Below are positions 1 through 7,840 of a stretch of 12,432 nucleotides of DNA, one piece after another. The position numbers and the translations under genes were made by a program. The notes beneath the pieces were generated by a model that saw nothing but the letters and a program-made list of their open reading frames with translations, was not told where the DNA came from and searched no databases. The stretch is from Zygnema cylindricum (taxonomy: Eukaryota > Streptophyta > Zygnematophyceae > Zygnematales > Zygnemataceae), in NCBI GenBank assembly GCA_037447655.1, contig JBBHKE010002746.1, positions 119,598 to 132,029 of the forward strand. Reading direction: 5' to 3'. Every line of letters begins with the position of its first letter. Position 1 is the stretch's first letter.

Positions 1-950
1 CCTTCGTCTCTCCTTTCACTTTTGTGACCACAAGTGCTTTTTTCTTCCCTTTGAAAGAACCCCCTCCATGGTCTCAGCTCTCACAGCTTGACACAATCCG
101 CGATGAAGTGTCTCGACTTTTTGAAAAAATGACAAAGGCCCTTTGGGGGCCTCGGTCCTCCAGACTGATCTCTTTCACCTTTGTACGGCTTTTTTGGGTC
201 CTTTCTCCACCTGTCTGCTCCAGTAGCTAGAGCTTGAATGCTCTTTCCCCCTATCGTGATCGCAATCGTGTTTTCCTGCACAAGTATCATTCGGACCACT
301 ATATTCCACTTTCATGAACTGTCAGTCATTTTCGTACTCGGTACACTATGTTCTTATACTCGTTAGGTAACTTCATGATGAGAGTGTTAACTTTCATTTT
401 CATTTTACATGTCCACCCGACACTCTCCATCTCCATATAAAGACAAGAGATATCATTACAGTAGTCTAACATCTTTCCCACTTTGTAAGTATAATTCCCT
501 AACATTTGCTCGGCCAACTGGAGCTCCTAAATAGTACTAGCTCTATAGATCTCCACCAAACTCACCCACAACTCCTCGGCCTTGTAAATGTGAAGGTGGG
601 GGGCTGCCAAAGCCTGAGTGAGGTGTCTTAGAATGAAGATTTTAGCAGCCATGTTGGTCTCTTCCCACGCTTGGGTATCGTTTTCCGTGGTCTTCACGGT
701 CGTCCCTCCGGGTTCCGTGGCAATAGGAGTAAGAGGTGCCTCCTTCTCTTTCCCCTTTTCGAACACAATCCTGTCCCCATCATCTGCCTCCTCTGCTCCA
801 ACAGATGTTGTTGCAGAAAACCTTATTCCACCAAACCTTGGTGGAGTTCCCTGAGGTGGACGTTTCACTTGTCCACTAACAATACCCCATATTGTTTTTC
901 GCATAAAGCCGTTGTCATCGTGGCTACCCAATAGATGAACCCAGATCCAT
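1..950 (-). pseudogene. broken Copia gag and nucleocapsid start, member A
   Basis: Gag would encode the capsid and RNA-binding protein that packages the element's RNA in cytoplasmic particles. A plausible ATG lies at 950-948, about 20 nt beyond the primer-binding site, but its frame closes after eight codons. The recognisable gag frame is a different one, read from about 931. A run ending IYRAST is cut by TAG at 527-529, continues in frame as a second gag block, and ends at TGA 326-328. A different frame (299-81) then carries the nucleocapsid region and stops at TGA 81-83. The zinc knuckle at 134-93 reads CHFFKKSRHFIADC, so the second of the usual CX2CX4HX4C cysteines is phenylalanine. Not functional as it stands. 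The first stop and the TGA are shared with member B; the lost cysteine and the 11-bp deletion are not. Confidence 0.8.
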
Positions 951-970
951 TGAAGATGGGCACCCTAGAG

Positions 971-985
971 GGTGGGCCCATAACC
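971..985 (-). promoter_or_regulatory. primer-binding site, half-tRNA initiator Met type (member A)
   Basis: The minus strand reads GGTTATGGGCCCACC immediately after the LTR end (TTGCA at 990-986). The plus-strand form GGTGGGCCCATAACC equals the anticodon arm of plant initiator tRNA-Met as I remember it, with CAU in the middle. The match is internal to the tRNA, not its 3' end. This is the arrangement known for Drosophila copia, which primes minus-strand DNA from a cleaved 5' half of initiator tRNA-Met. The first base of the site pairs with about tRNA position 40, close to the known cut. Confidence 0.75.
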
Positions 986-1200
986 TGCAATTATGTGTCC
1001 TCCATTGGACTACAAAACTCAAAAACCTCTAGGTAGTTGTTAACTAACCCACTTTCAACCACAACCACTGCTGCCTAAGCAAAAAAGTTGACAATTTGAC
1101 TGCACTCTTGTGTAGCCTGGACTCCCCTGAGTGCGTAGCAAAAGAAATCACCGAAAACCGCCAACCAGCCGACAAGTTATGAGGTGACAAATAATGCAAA

Positions 1201-1206
1201 TTTATA
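1201..1206 (-). promoter_or_regulatory. candidate TATA box in LTR A
   Basis: TATAAA on the minus strand inside CTATAAATTTGC, about 215 bp from the inner LTR end. A start about 30 bp downstream would give an R plus U5 of roughly 190 bp, a normal size. Motif and position only. Confidence 0.4.
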
Positions 1207-1756
1207 GAAACTCTCATAGAGAGAGGTGGTTGTCTACCAAAAATTTGCTAAGTCCTAATCCTCTCTCACAACCCCTATCTACTCTCGTACGATCCAGTCA
1301 AAAAACTGTACAGTACAAAAAAGTACTACGGTCGATGTCCTTTTTGTACGACCTGTATACGACAAGGCCATTGAGTGGACGCGTGTCCACATTTTACTCG
1401 TCCTTAAGTTCCCCGGAAGTCTCGCAACCAAATGTTATCTCTCCACGTGGCGCCAGGTCATGCCACGTCCGAAAACCGCCAAAGTGACCATTCGGGGATC
1501 TCGGCGGCGATGTGTGCCGTTGGATCAAACCGACATTTAATTTCGGGCGTCAAAACAAATGTCGATTTCATTTGTTTCGTGAGGGATCATGTTCGTACTA
1601 CATATTAACTAGTTTTATGTCCCCTCATCCATAATTCCGTTAACCGGATTAAGGATCATAATACAGTTCAAGTATTAATCACACCCTATGTATTTTAACG
1701 GACTTCTAAAACAGACTGGTTAGAGATGACGGCTACGCCTCGCTCTGCCGGTCAGT

Positions 1757-1767
1757 GGTTCAAGTCC
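1757..1767 (+). other. pol III B-box-like motif inside LTR A
   Basis: GGTTCAAGTCC fits the B-box consensus GGTTCRANTCC on the plus strand, antisense to the element; the same motif is at 6428-6438 in LTR B. A GGTTAGAG stretch upstream recalls the end of a tRNA D arm, but the pieces do not fold into a convincing cloverleaf. It may be the trace of a tRNA-derived SINE absorbed into the LTR, or chance. Confidence 0.25.
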
Positions 1768-2019
1768 TACCGGACTCAATCTTTTGTTGAGAGTGACTTT
1801 TGTCACTTTCTAGTCTTGCCTATGGAGTTTAGGCAGCCATGTCTCCACTACTCTCTCTCTCCTTTAGGGACTACAACAAGTATGGGGGATAGAGGAAAGA
1901 GGTGGAGGCAGACTGCGTTTACTTTTCTTTTTTCTTATTAAACTATTCAGACCTAGAAAATACACCATAAATCTAGTAATTTCAACAGGTTTGTGGCACG
2001 ACCTTCAAACGCTTCATCA

Positions 2020-2493
2020 GGCTAATAGCCTGTTCCCACCGGAAAGAAATTCACTTCCGGAACAGACGGGCGTTCGAATAATGTACGGATTTCCGAGCAC
2101 GGACTTTTTTGTTTTCGGAAATTTTCGGAAAACCGTACAAACTAAATTCCTTAAAATATTGGGGGATATTGAAGTCGGGTTAAAGTAGCGTATTTTTGTG
2201 AAATAGACCAACGATAACCCGAAAAGGTGACGTAGCAAAAACAACATCTGAACGACTATTTAGTTGTTTTTGCGCGTATTAGTAAGTACTAATAAGTTTG
2301 AAAAACTGCAGGTTTCTTTTCCCGCCTATGTTTGATGACGTCGAAGCGTATGACGTGTCACAAGAAATCTTCAATCGGAGATACGTGCCAAAATTTCGGT
2401 GTGAACAACACCCGTTTTCTAATGAGTTTTTTCGGAAAATCATTGAAATGGGCAAAACGTTTTAAATACTCCGGAGGGAACAGGCTATGAGCC
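2020..2493. repeat. 23-bp inverted repeat within LTR A
   Basis: The arms are 2020-2042 (read on the minus strand) and 2471-2493 (plus strand). Both read CCGG-W-GGGAACAGGCTAT-K-AGCC, with two mismatches in 23. The arms are about 430 bp apart. The same pair is at 6691-6713 and 7140-7162 in LTR B. The left arm also overlaps a local hairpin, CTGTTCC (2030-2036) with GGAACAG (2059-2065) and CCGGAA (2039-2044) with TTCCGG (2055-2060). Confidence 0.6.
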
Positions 2494-2897
2494 ACCCCAC
2501 TTTGGTCCAAAATCCTTGGTGGGGAGTTGGGCAGCCAAGGCCGAAGCTCATTTGTTGCCGTCCATTTCCACGTGGATGGCTCCAATGACGGCAGATATAT
2601 GTTATGCATCCAGTTCCAGAAAATGATCTATGACGTGTCGAAAGTATGATCGGTCTGTACGGCTCAATGATTGGTTACCTTCGATTGGTTATGGAGTCGC
2701 GCAAGATTCGGTACGGTACTCCACTTGTTATTTTACGCCCACAGGCCTCCGATATAGATGTTTGTACTACAGTCGTTGTTGTTCAAATCGTGCGATTTTT
2801 TCCTTATTTCCGATTGCTACGTATTATCCGTGACTGTTGAAAAAATCGCAAAAAATCGCGATTTACTTTCTGTCCGTCAAACTGAACGGACAATTTA

Positions 2898-3065
2898 CCG
2901 AAATTGTACGGCTTTGAACGGAAAATGTATGGACTTTGACAAAAAGATACGTTGCACTTCGTAGTACATTATTTCCGATAAAATGTACATAAATTTTACG
3001 GGAAAATGTACGGAATGGTACCGAAAATGTACGGACTATTACGAAAAGAGACGGAAATTGTACAC
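2898..3065. repeat. degenerate GAAAATGTACGG array in U3 of LTR A
   Basis: About six imperfect copies of CSGAAAATGTACGGA lie here, for example near 2898, 2918, 2976, 2999, 3021 and 3052, mostly 20-23 bp apart but with wider gaps. In element orientation this is the start of U3, where LTRs often carry repeated enhancer-like sites. The same array is at about 7567-7734 in LTR B. Confidence 0.5.
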
Positions 3066-3171
3066 AAAACTTACAATTTGCGGCATATGTAAAATTAATT
3101 TTTATTTACATGTACAGAATAGTACGGATGGAGATTCATTAACATTTTTTAAGATTTTTTCAAAACGTGCA

Positions 3172-4131
3172 ATCACTGTTTCGCTCATGTCCCTTTCCGG
3201 AAAAACTGAGTTATCCTCTTTTTCGGACTCAAAACTGATTCTTATCTTCTTCGTATACTTGAAGGGGTCAAATGACTTCATTTACTCCATGACAACTAGG
3301 TGTTTAACTAGAATGATATCTTGTTTTGCTAAGTCAAAGATTTTATATCCCTTGAGATCCTCATCATATCCTACAAAGTATCCAAGTTTTCCCTTAGCAT
3401 CTAGTATCCAAGTTTTCCTATCCGTATCAAGATTGTAAACTTGGTTGCGGAATACTTTAAGGTGAGAGATATCTAGATACCTTCCAGCCCATCTCTCATT
3501 AGGTGTTAATCCTTTTACGGCTGAGGTAAGGACTATATTGTTAATGTAGTTAGCATAGTTCATGGCTCCGGCCCAAAACTTCTTTCCTATTTTCTTGTCG
3601 GCCAACATACTGCAAACAGTATCTCGTAGTGTTCGGTCAAACCTCTCAGCTACCCCATTTTGTTTTGGATCATATGGTACAGTTTTTGATGTTGGACTCC
3701 CTCATCCCTGAAGTATTCCTCAAACTGGTAAGAGGTATACTCTCCCTAATTATCACTCCTTATTCTCTTAATGGGGGTTGCATGCAACTTCTCACTCCAG
3801 GCTTTTTATTATTTGAAGTGAGTTGGTGTTTCAGACACTCTTTTTAGAAATTAGACTCTAGAGTATTTGGACCATTCATCAAACATTTTCAGCATAAACC
3901 TTTTCCCTCCAATCGAAGGTACTTTGCTAGTCCCCAGATATCTGTGTGTACTAGATCTAGTACTTTCTCACCCCTTTATGTGGCGGCTTTGGGAAAAGGA
4001 AGTCTGTGAGCCTTACCTTAGGCACATCCACTACAATCATCCACCATTTCATTATCCTCAAACTTAATGCCTTCAACTACACCAAGCTTCTTCATTTTCC
4101 TCAACCCATTAAAATGCACATGCCCGAACCG
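3172..4131 (-). pseudogene. broken Copia pre-integrase and integrase, member B
   Basis: Integrase inserts the element's cDNA into nuclear DNA. Just after the stop at 4132-4134 the minus strand gives RFGH, then DDCSGC and GKAH, the His2-Cys2 pre-integrase finger. The core follows: LVHTD (first catalytic Asp, 3942-3940), RSDN (second Asp, 3754-3752) and QNGVAER (Glu, 3647-3645), so the DD35E triad is present. The longest open piece is 3608-3282 (108 codons), covering the C-terminal part with GKKFWAGAMNYANY and the FVGYDEDLKGYKIF block. In-frame stops are TAA 4020-4018, TAA 3978-3976, TAA 3853-3851, two TAA codons at 3811-3806, TAG 3748-3746 and TAA 3284-3282. Frame changes lie between 3976 and 3853 and near 3685. 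It ends at the junction with LTR A. Confidence 0.85.
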
Positions 4132-4971
4132 CTAATGCCAAATCATCAACTTTTGGACACCAACATAATAAAAATTATTCTTTTCATTACTCAGGTTAAG
4201 TCCAAACATTCCTTGGCTACCTTTATCTGTCGTGAAGTAGACTTCATCCCCAAAATTAGCTATAAAGACTCCTTTTCTACTGAAGGTATCAAATTCTTTC
4301 TCATCTAATACGGACGTAGAGACAAGATTTTTACTCAGCTGGGGAATATAGAGTACATCTGATAAGGTGAGTTTAGAAGTCTTACCCTCTACTAAGACTT
4401 TCAGATCTAATGATCCCACTAGATTTGTAGTAACCACTCTCCCATTCCCATACTCTTTCTCTACAGTAGGGATCTTTCTTAGCTTAGTAAAGAGGTACGT
4501 ATCACGACACATATGCATGGATGCACCTGAGTCAATGATCCATCCTTCCTGTGGAGCTTCGCGAATTGCTCCGAGAGCGCACTTCTGCTTCTGAGGGATC
4601 TCCTTCTCCTCGGGATTCTTGTCAAGAAGAAGTTTCCCATCCTCCTCCAAAAGGGACTCATCGTCGGTCTCTCCTTTCATTATTGTGACCACAAGTGCCT
4701 TTTTGTTCTCTCCGAAAAAACCCCCTCCATGGTTCTTATGGAACCTCAGCTCTAATAGCTTGACACAATCCGCGATGAAGTGTACTGGTTTTTCGCAAAA
4801 ATGACAAATACCCTTTGGAGGCCTCAATCCTCCAGACTGATCTCTTTCACCTTTGTACGGCTTTTTTGGGTCCTTTCTCCACCTGTCTGCTCCAGTAGCT
4901 AGAGCTTGAATGCTCTTTCCCCCTATCGTGATCGCAATCGTGTTTTCCTGCACAAGTATCATTCGGACCAC
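4132..4971 (-). pseudogene. nucleocapsid zinc knuckle and aspartic protease segment, member B
   Basis: This is an open stretch of 279 residues plus a TAG stop, a middle piece of the Gag-Pol polyprotein and not a separate gene. Residues 56-69 hold a CX2CX4HX4C zinc knuckle (C56, C59, H64, C69), though the usual GxxGH core reads EKPVH. An acidic linker follows. The protease active site is WIIDSGASMHM at about 144-154 with catalytic Asp147; one such Asp per subunit fits a retroviral-type homodimer. DVLYIPQLSKNLVS (205-218) is the conserved later protease motif. It ends in IWH followed by a stop where the pre-integrase motif would continue as RFGH, so the stop is a lesion. The protease would cut Gag-Pol in the particle. 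It is the best preserved part of the element, but upstream and downstream breaks mean no full product. Confidence 0.85.
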
Positions 4972-4997
4972 TATATTCCACTTTCATGAACTGTCAG

Positions 4998-5622
4998 TCA
5001 TTTTCGTACTCGGTACACTATGTTCTTATACTCGTTAGGTAACTTCATGATGAGAGTGTTAACTTTCATTTTCATTTTACATGTCCACCCGACACTCTCC
5101 ATCTCCATATAAAGACAAGAGATATCATTACAGTAGTCTAACATCTTTCCCACTTTGTAAGTATAATTCCCTAACATTTGCTCGGCCAACTGGAGCTCCT
5201 AAATAGTACTAGCTCTATAGATCTCCACCAAACTCACCCACAACTCCTCGGCCTTGTAAATGTGAAGGTGGGGGGCTGCCAAAGCCTGAGTGAGGTGTCT
5301 TAGAATGAAGATTTTAGCAGCCATGTTGGTCTCTTCCCACGCTTGGGTATCGTTTTCCGTGGTCTTCACGGTCGTCCCTCCGGGTTCCGTGGCAATAGGA
5401 GTAAGAGGTGCCTCCTTCTCTTTCCCCTTTTCGAACACAATCCTGTCCCCATCATCTGCCTCCTCTGCTCCAACAGATGTTGTTGCAGAAAACCTTATTC
5501 CACCAAACCTTGGTGGAGTTCCCTGAGGTGGACGTTTCACTTGTCCACTAACAATACCCCATATTGTTTTTCGCATAAAGCCGTTGTCATCGTGGCTACC
5601 CAATAGATGAACCCAGATCCAT
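4998..5622 (-). pseudogene. broken Copia gag, member B
   Basis: Capsid-domain remains. A likely original ATG is at 5622-5620, about 20 nt past the primer-binding site, giving MDLGSSIG and then a stop. The gag-like frame is another one, open from about 5636 with no ATG until 5576. It contains RKTIWGIVSGQVKRP, QAWEETNMAAKIFILRHL and KAEELWVSLVEIYRAST, the pattern of Copia gag (UBN2/Retrotran_gag type). TAG at 5201-5199 interrupts it. The same frame continues with LQLAEQML and LIMKLPNEYKNIVYRVRK and ends at TGA 5000-4998, after which the nucleocapsid resumes in a different frame. The N-terminal part looks shortened compared with the family. Every lesion here is also present in member A, so they predate the separation of the copies or were homogenised between them. 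Confidence 0.8.
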
Positions 5623-5642
5623 TGAAGATGGGCACCCTAGAG

Positions 5643-5657
5643 GGTGGGCCCATAACC
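5643..5657 (-). promoter_or_regulatory. primer-binding site, half-tRNA initiator Met type (member B)
   Basis: Same 15 bases as at 971-985, abutting the inner LTR end at 5658. It is complementary to the anticodon arm of initiator tRNA-Met and not to the tRNA 3' end. Confidence 0.75.
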
Positions 5658-5872
5658 TGCAATTATGTGTCCTCCATTGGACTACAAAACTCAAAAACCT
5701 CTAGGTAGTTGTTAACTAACCCACTTTCAACCACAACCACTGCTGCCTAAGCAAAAAAGTTGACAATTTGACTGCACTCTTGTGTAGCCTGGACTCCCCT
5801 GAGTGCGTAGCAAAAGAAATCACCGAAAACCGCCAACCAGCCGACAAGTTATGAGGTGACAAATAATGCAAA

Positions 5873-5878
5873 TTTATA
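5873..5878 (-). promoter_or_regulatory. candidate TATA box in LTR B
   Basis: Same TATAAA as at 1201-1206, about 215 bp from the inner LTR end on the minus strand. Confidence 0.4.
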
Positions 5879-6427
5879 GAAACTCTCATAGAGAGAGGTG
5901 GTTGTCTACCAAAAATTTGCTAAGTCCTAATCCTCTCTCACAACCCCTATCTACTCTCGTACGATCCAGTCAAAAAACTGTACAGTACAAAAAAGTACTA
6001 CGGTCGATGTCCTTTTTGTACGACCTGTATACGACAAGGCCATTGAGTGGACGCGTGTCCACATTTTACTCGTCCTTAAGTTCCCCGGAAGTCTCGCAAC
6101 CAAATGTTATCTCTCCACGTGGCGCCAGGTCATGCCACGTCCGAAAACCGCCAAAGTGACCATTCGGGGATCTCGGCGGCGATGTGTGCCGTTGGATCAA
6201 ACCGACATTTAATTTCGGGCGTCAAAACAAATGTCGATTTCATTTGTTTCGTGAGGGATCATGTTCGTACTACATATTAACTAGTTTTATGTCCCTCATC
6301 CATAATTCCGCTAACCGGATTAAGGATCATAATACAGTTCAAGTATTAATCACACCCTATGTATTTTAACGGACTTCTAAAACAGACTGGTTAGAGATGA
6401 CGGCTACGCCTCGCTCTGCCGGTCAGT

Positions 6428-6438
6428 GGTTCAAGTCC
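6428..6438 (+). other. pol III B-box-like motif inside LTR B
   Basis: Copy of GGTTCAAGTCC at 1757-1767. Antisense to the element; no convincing tRNA fold. Confidence 0.25.
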
Positions 6439-6690
6439 TACCGGACTCAATCTTTTGTTGAGAGTGACTTTTGTCACTTTCTAGTCTTGCCTATGGAGTT
6501 TAGGCAGCCATGTCTCCACTACTCTCTCTCTCCTTTAGGGACTACAACAAGTATGGGGGATAGAGGAAAGAGGTGGAGGCAGACTGCGTTTACTTTTCTT
6601 TTTTCTTATTAAACTATTCAGACCTAGAAAATACACCATAAATCTAGTAATTTCAACAGGTTTGTGGCACGACCTTCAAACGCTTCATCA

Positions 6691-7162
6691 GGCTAATAGC
6701 CTGTTCCCACCGGAAAGAAATTCACTTCCGGAACAGACGGGCGTTCGAATAATGTACGGATTTCCGAGCACGGACTTTTTTGTTTTCGGAAATTTTCGGA
6801 AAACCGTACAAACTAAATTCCTTAAAATATTGGGGGATATTGATCGGGTTAAAGTAGCGTATTTTTGTGAAATAGACCAACGATAACCCGAAAAGGTGAC
6901 GTAGCAAAAACAACATCTGAACGACTATTTAGTTGTTTTTGCGCGTATTAGTAAGTACTAATAAGTTTGAAAAACTGCAGGTTTCTTTTCCCGCCTATGT
7001 TTGATGACGTCGAAGCGTATGACGTGTCACAAGAAATCTTCAATCGGAGATACGTGCCAAAATTTCGGTGTGAACAACACCCGTTTTCTAATGAGTTTTT
7101 TCGGAAAATCATTGAAATGGGCAAAACGTTTTAAATACTCCGGAGGGAACAGGCTATGAGCC
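6691..7162. repeat. 23-bp inverted repeat within LTR B
   Basis: Arms at 6691-6713 and 7140-7162, the counterparts of those in LTR A, with the same two mismatches. Confidence 0.6.
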
Positions 7163-7566
7163 ACCCCACTTTGGTCCAAAATCCTTGGTGGGGAGTTGGG
7201 CAGCCAAGGCCGAAGCTCATTTGTTGCCGTCCATTTCCACGTGGATGGCTCCAATGACGGCAGATATATGTTATGCATCCAGTTCCAGAAAATGATCTAT
7301 GACGTGTCGAAAGTATGATCGGTCTGTACGGCTCAATGATTGGTTACCTTCGATTGGTTATGGAGTCGCGCAAGATTCGGTACGGTACTCCACTTGTTAT
7401 TTTACGCCCACAGGCCTCCGATATAGATGTTTGTACTACAGTCGTTGTTGTTCAAATCGTGCGATTTTTTCCTTATTTCCGATTGCTACGTATTATCCGT
7501 GACTGTTGAAAAAATCGCAAAAAATCGCGATTTACTTTCTGTCCGTCAAACTGAACGGACAATTTA

Positions 7567-7734
7567 CCGAAATTGTACGGCTTTGAACGGAAAATGTATG
7601 GACTTTGACAAAAAGATACGTTGCACTTCGTAGTACATTATTTCCGATAAAATGTACATAAATTTTACGGGAAAATGTACGGAATGGTACCGAAAATGTA
7701 CGGACTATTACGAAAAGAGACGGAAATTGTACAC
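7567..7734. repeat. degenerate GAAAATGTACGG array in U3 of LTR B
   Basis: Counterpart of the array at 2898-3065, with about six imperfect copies in the outer part of the LTR. Confidence 0.5.
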
Positions 7735-7840
7735 AAAACTTACAATTTGCGGCATATGTAAAATTAATTTTTATTTACATGTACAGAATAGTACGGATGG
7801 AGATTCATTAACATTTTTTAAGATTTTTTCAAAACGTACA

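Larger units (their letters stand above)
1..3171 (-). mobile_element. Copia LTR retrotransposon member A (5' part only)
   Basis: Only the 5' portion of this element is in the window: LTR, primer-binding site, leader, gag and the start of the nucleocapsid region. It continues past position 1. It is read on the minus strand, so transcription would run from high to low coordinates. The superfamily comes from its near-identical partner at 3172-7840, which goes on into a Copia-order protease and integrase. The LTR begins with TG and ends with CA on the minus strand, and the primer-binding site abuts it. From about 165 to 3171 it matches 4837-7840 almost base for base. From 1 to about 165 it matches 4662-4837 only at about 80-85%, with an 11-bp net deletion near position 72. 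Its right end joins integrase sequence of the partner directly, which suggests nesting. The far target-site duplication is outside the window. Confidence 0.85.
986..3171 (-). repeat. 5' LTR of member A (2186 bp)
   Basis: On the minus strand it starts TGCACGTTTTG at 3171 and ends AATTGCA at 986, giving the TG...CA ends of an LTR. The primer-binding site abuts the inner end. Compared with the LTR at 5658-7840 I find by eye one 1-bp indel near 1622, one T/C change near 1638, one 2-bp indel near 2172 and one G/A change at 3169, so identity is about 99.8%. It is long for a Copia LTR and carries no coding sequence I can support on either strand. It contains a GTACGG-type repeat array in the presumed U3 (2898-3065) and a 23-bp inverted repeat (2020-2042 and 2471-2493). 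Confidence 0.85.
3172..7840 (-). mobile_element. Copia LTR retrotransposon member B (LTR, gag, PR, IN)
   Basis: In element order it has a 2183-bp LTR, an initiator-tRNA primer-binding site, gag, zinc knuckle, protease, pre-integrase and integrase. Integrase before any reverse transcriptase is the Copia (Pseudoviridae-like) order. The sequence ends at 3172 just beyond the integrase C-terminal region, where the LTR of member A begins. No reverse transcriptase, RNase H or adjacent polypurine tract is seen. The nearest purine run on the minus strand is GGAAAGGGA, about 15-20 bp from the junction. If nesting is right, the rest of this element lies to the left beyond member A. The base right of the LTR, position 7841, starts unrelated DNA, so 7841-7845 (ATGCG) is the expected target-site duplication. 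The coding part carries at least ten stops and three frame shifts. Confidence 0.85.
5658..7840 (-). repeat. 5' LTR of member B (2183 bp)
   Basis: On the minus strand it starts TGTACGTTTTG at 7840 and ends AATTGCA at 5658. It is a near-identical copy of 986-3171. Homology with member A stops at this end: right of 7840 the sequence is unrelated, while right of 3171 it is integrase. That fixes the LTR edge independently of the TG...CA rule. Only CAAT is shared across the edge, of which CA belongs to the LTR. Confidence 0.88.

Noticed and set aside
618-934. Plus-strand frames of 78 and 87 residues opposite gag, repeated at 5290-5606
   Set aside because: Shadows of the minus-strand gag frame; duplicated only because the element is.
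2898-3065. CRISPR-like array
   Set aside because: Units are degenerate with irregular, non-unique spacers, inside a eukaryotic LTR.
1194-3161. Several 60-97 residue frames in the LTRs on both strands
   Set aside because: They lie in LTR sequence without any domain; their identity in both copies reflects LTR identity, not selection.
986-3171. LTR A as the 3' LTR of member B
   Set aside because: No adjacent polypurine tract, and reverse transcriptase and RNase H would have to be missing exactly up to the LTR edge.
1-7840. Simple recent tandem duplication of a 4.67-kb unit
   Set aside because: Would predict equal identity across the whole repeated part, but positions 1-165 diverge sharply, and the homology edges coincide with LTR ends. 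A tandem array is kept only as an alternative to test.
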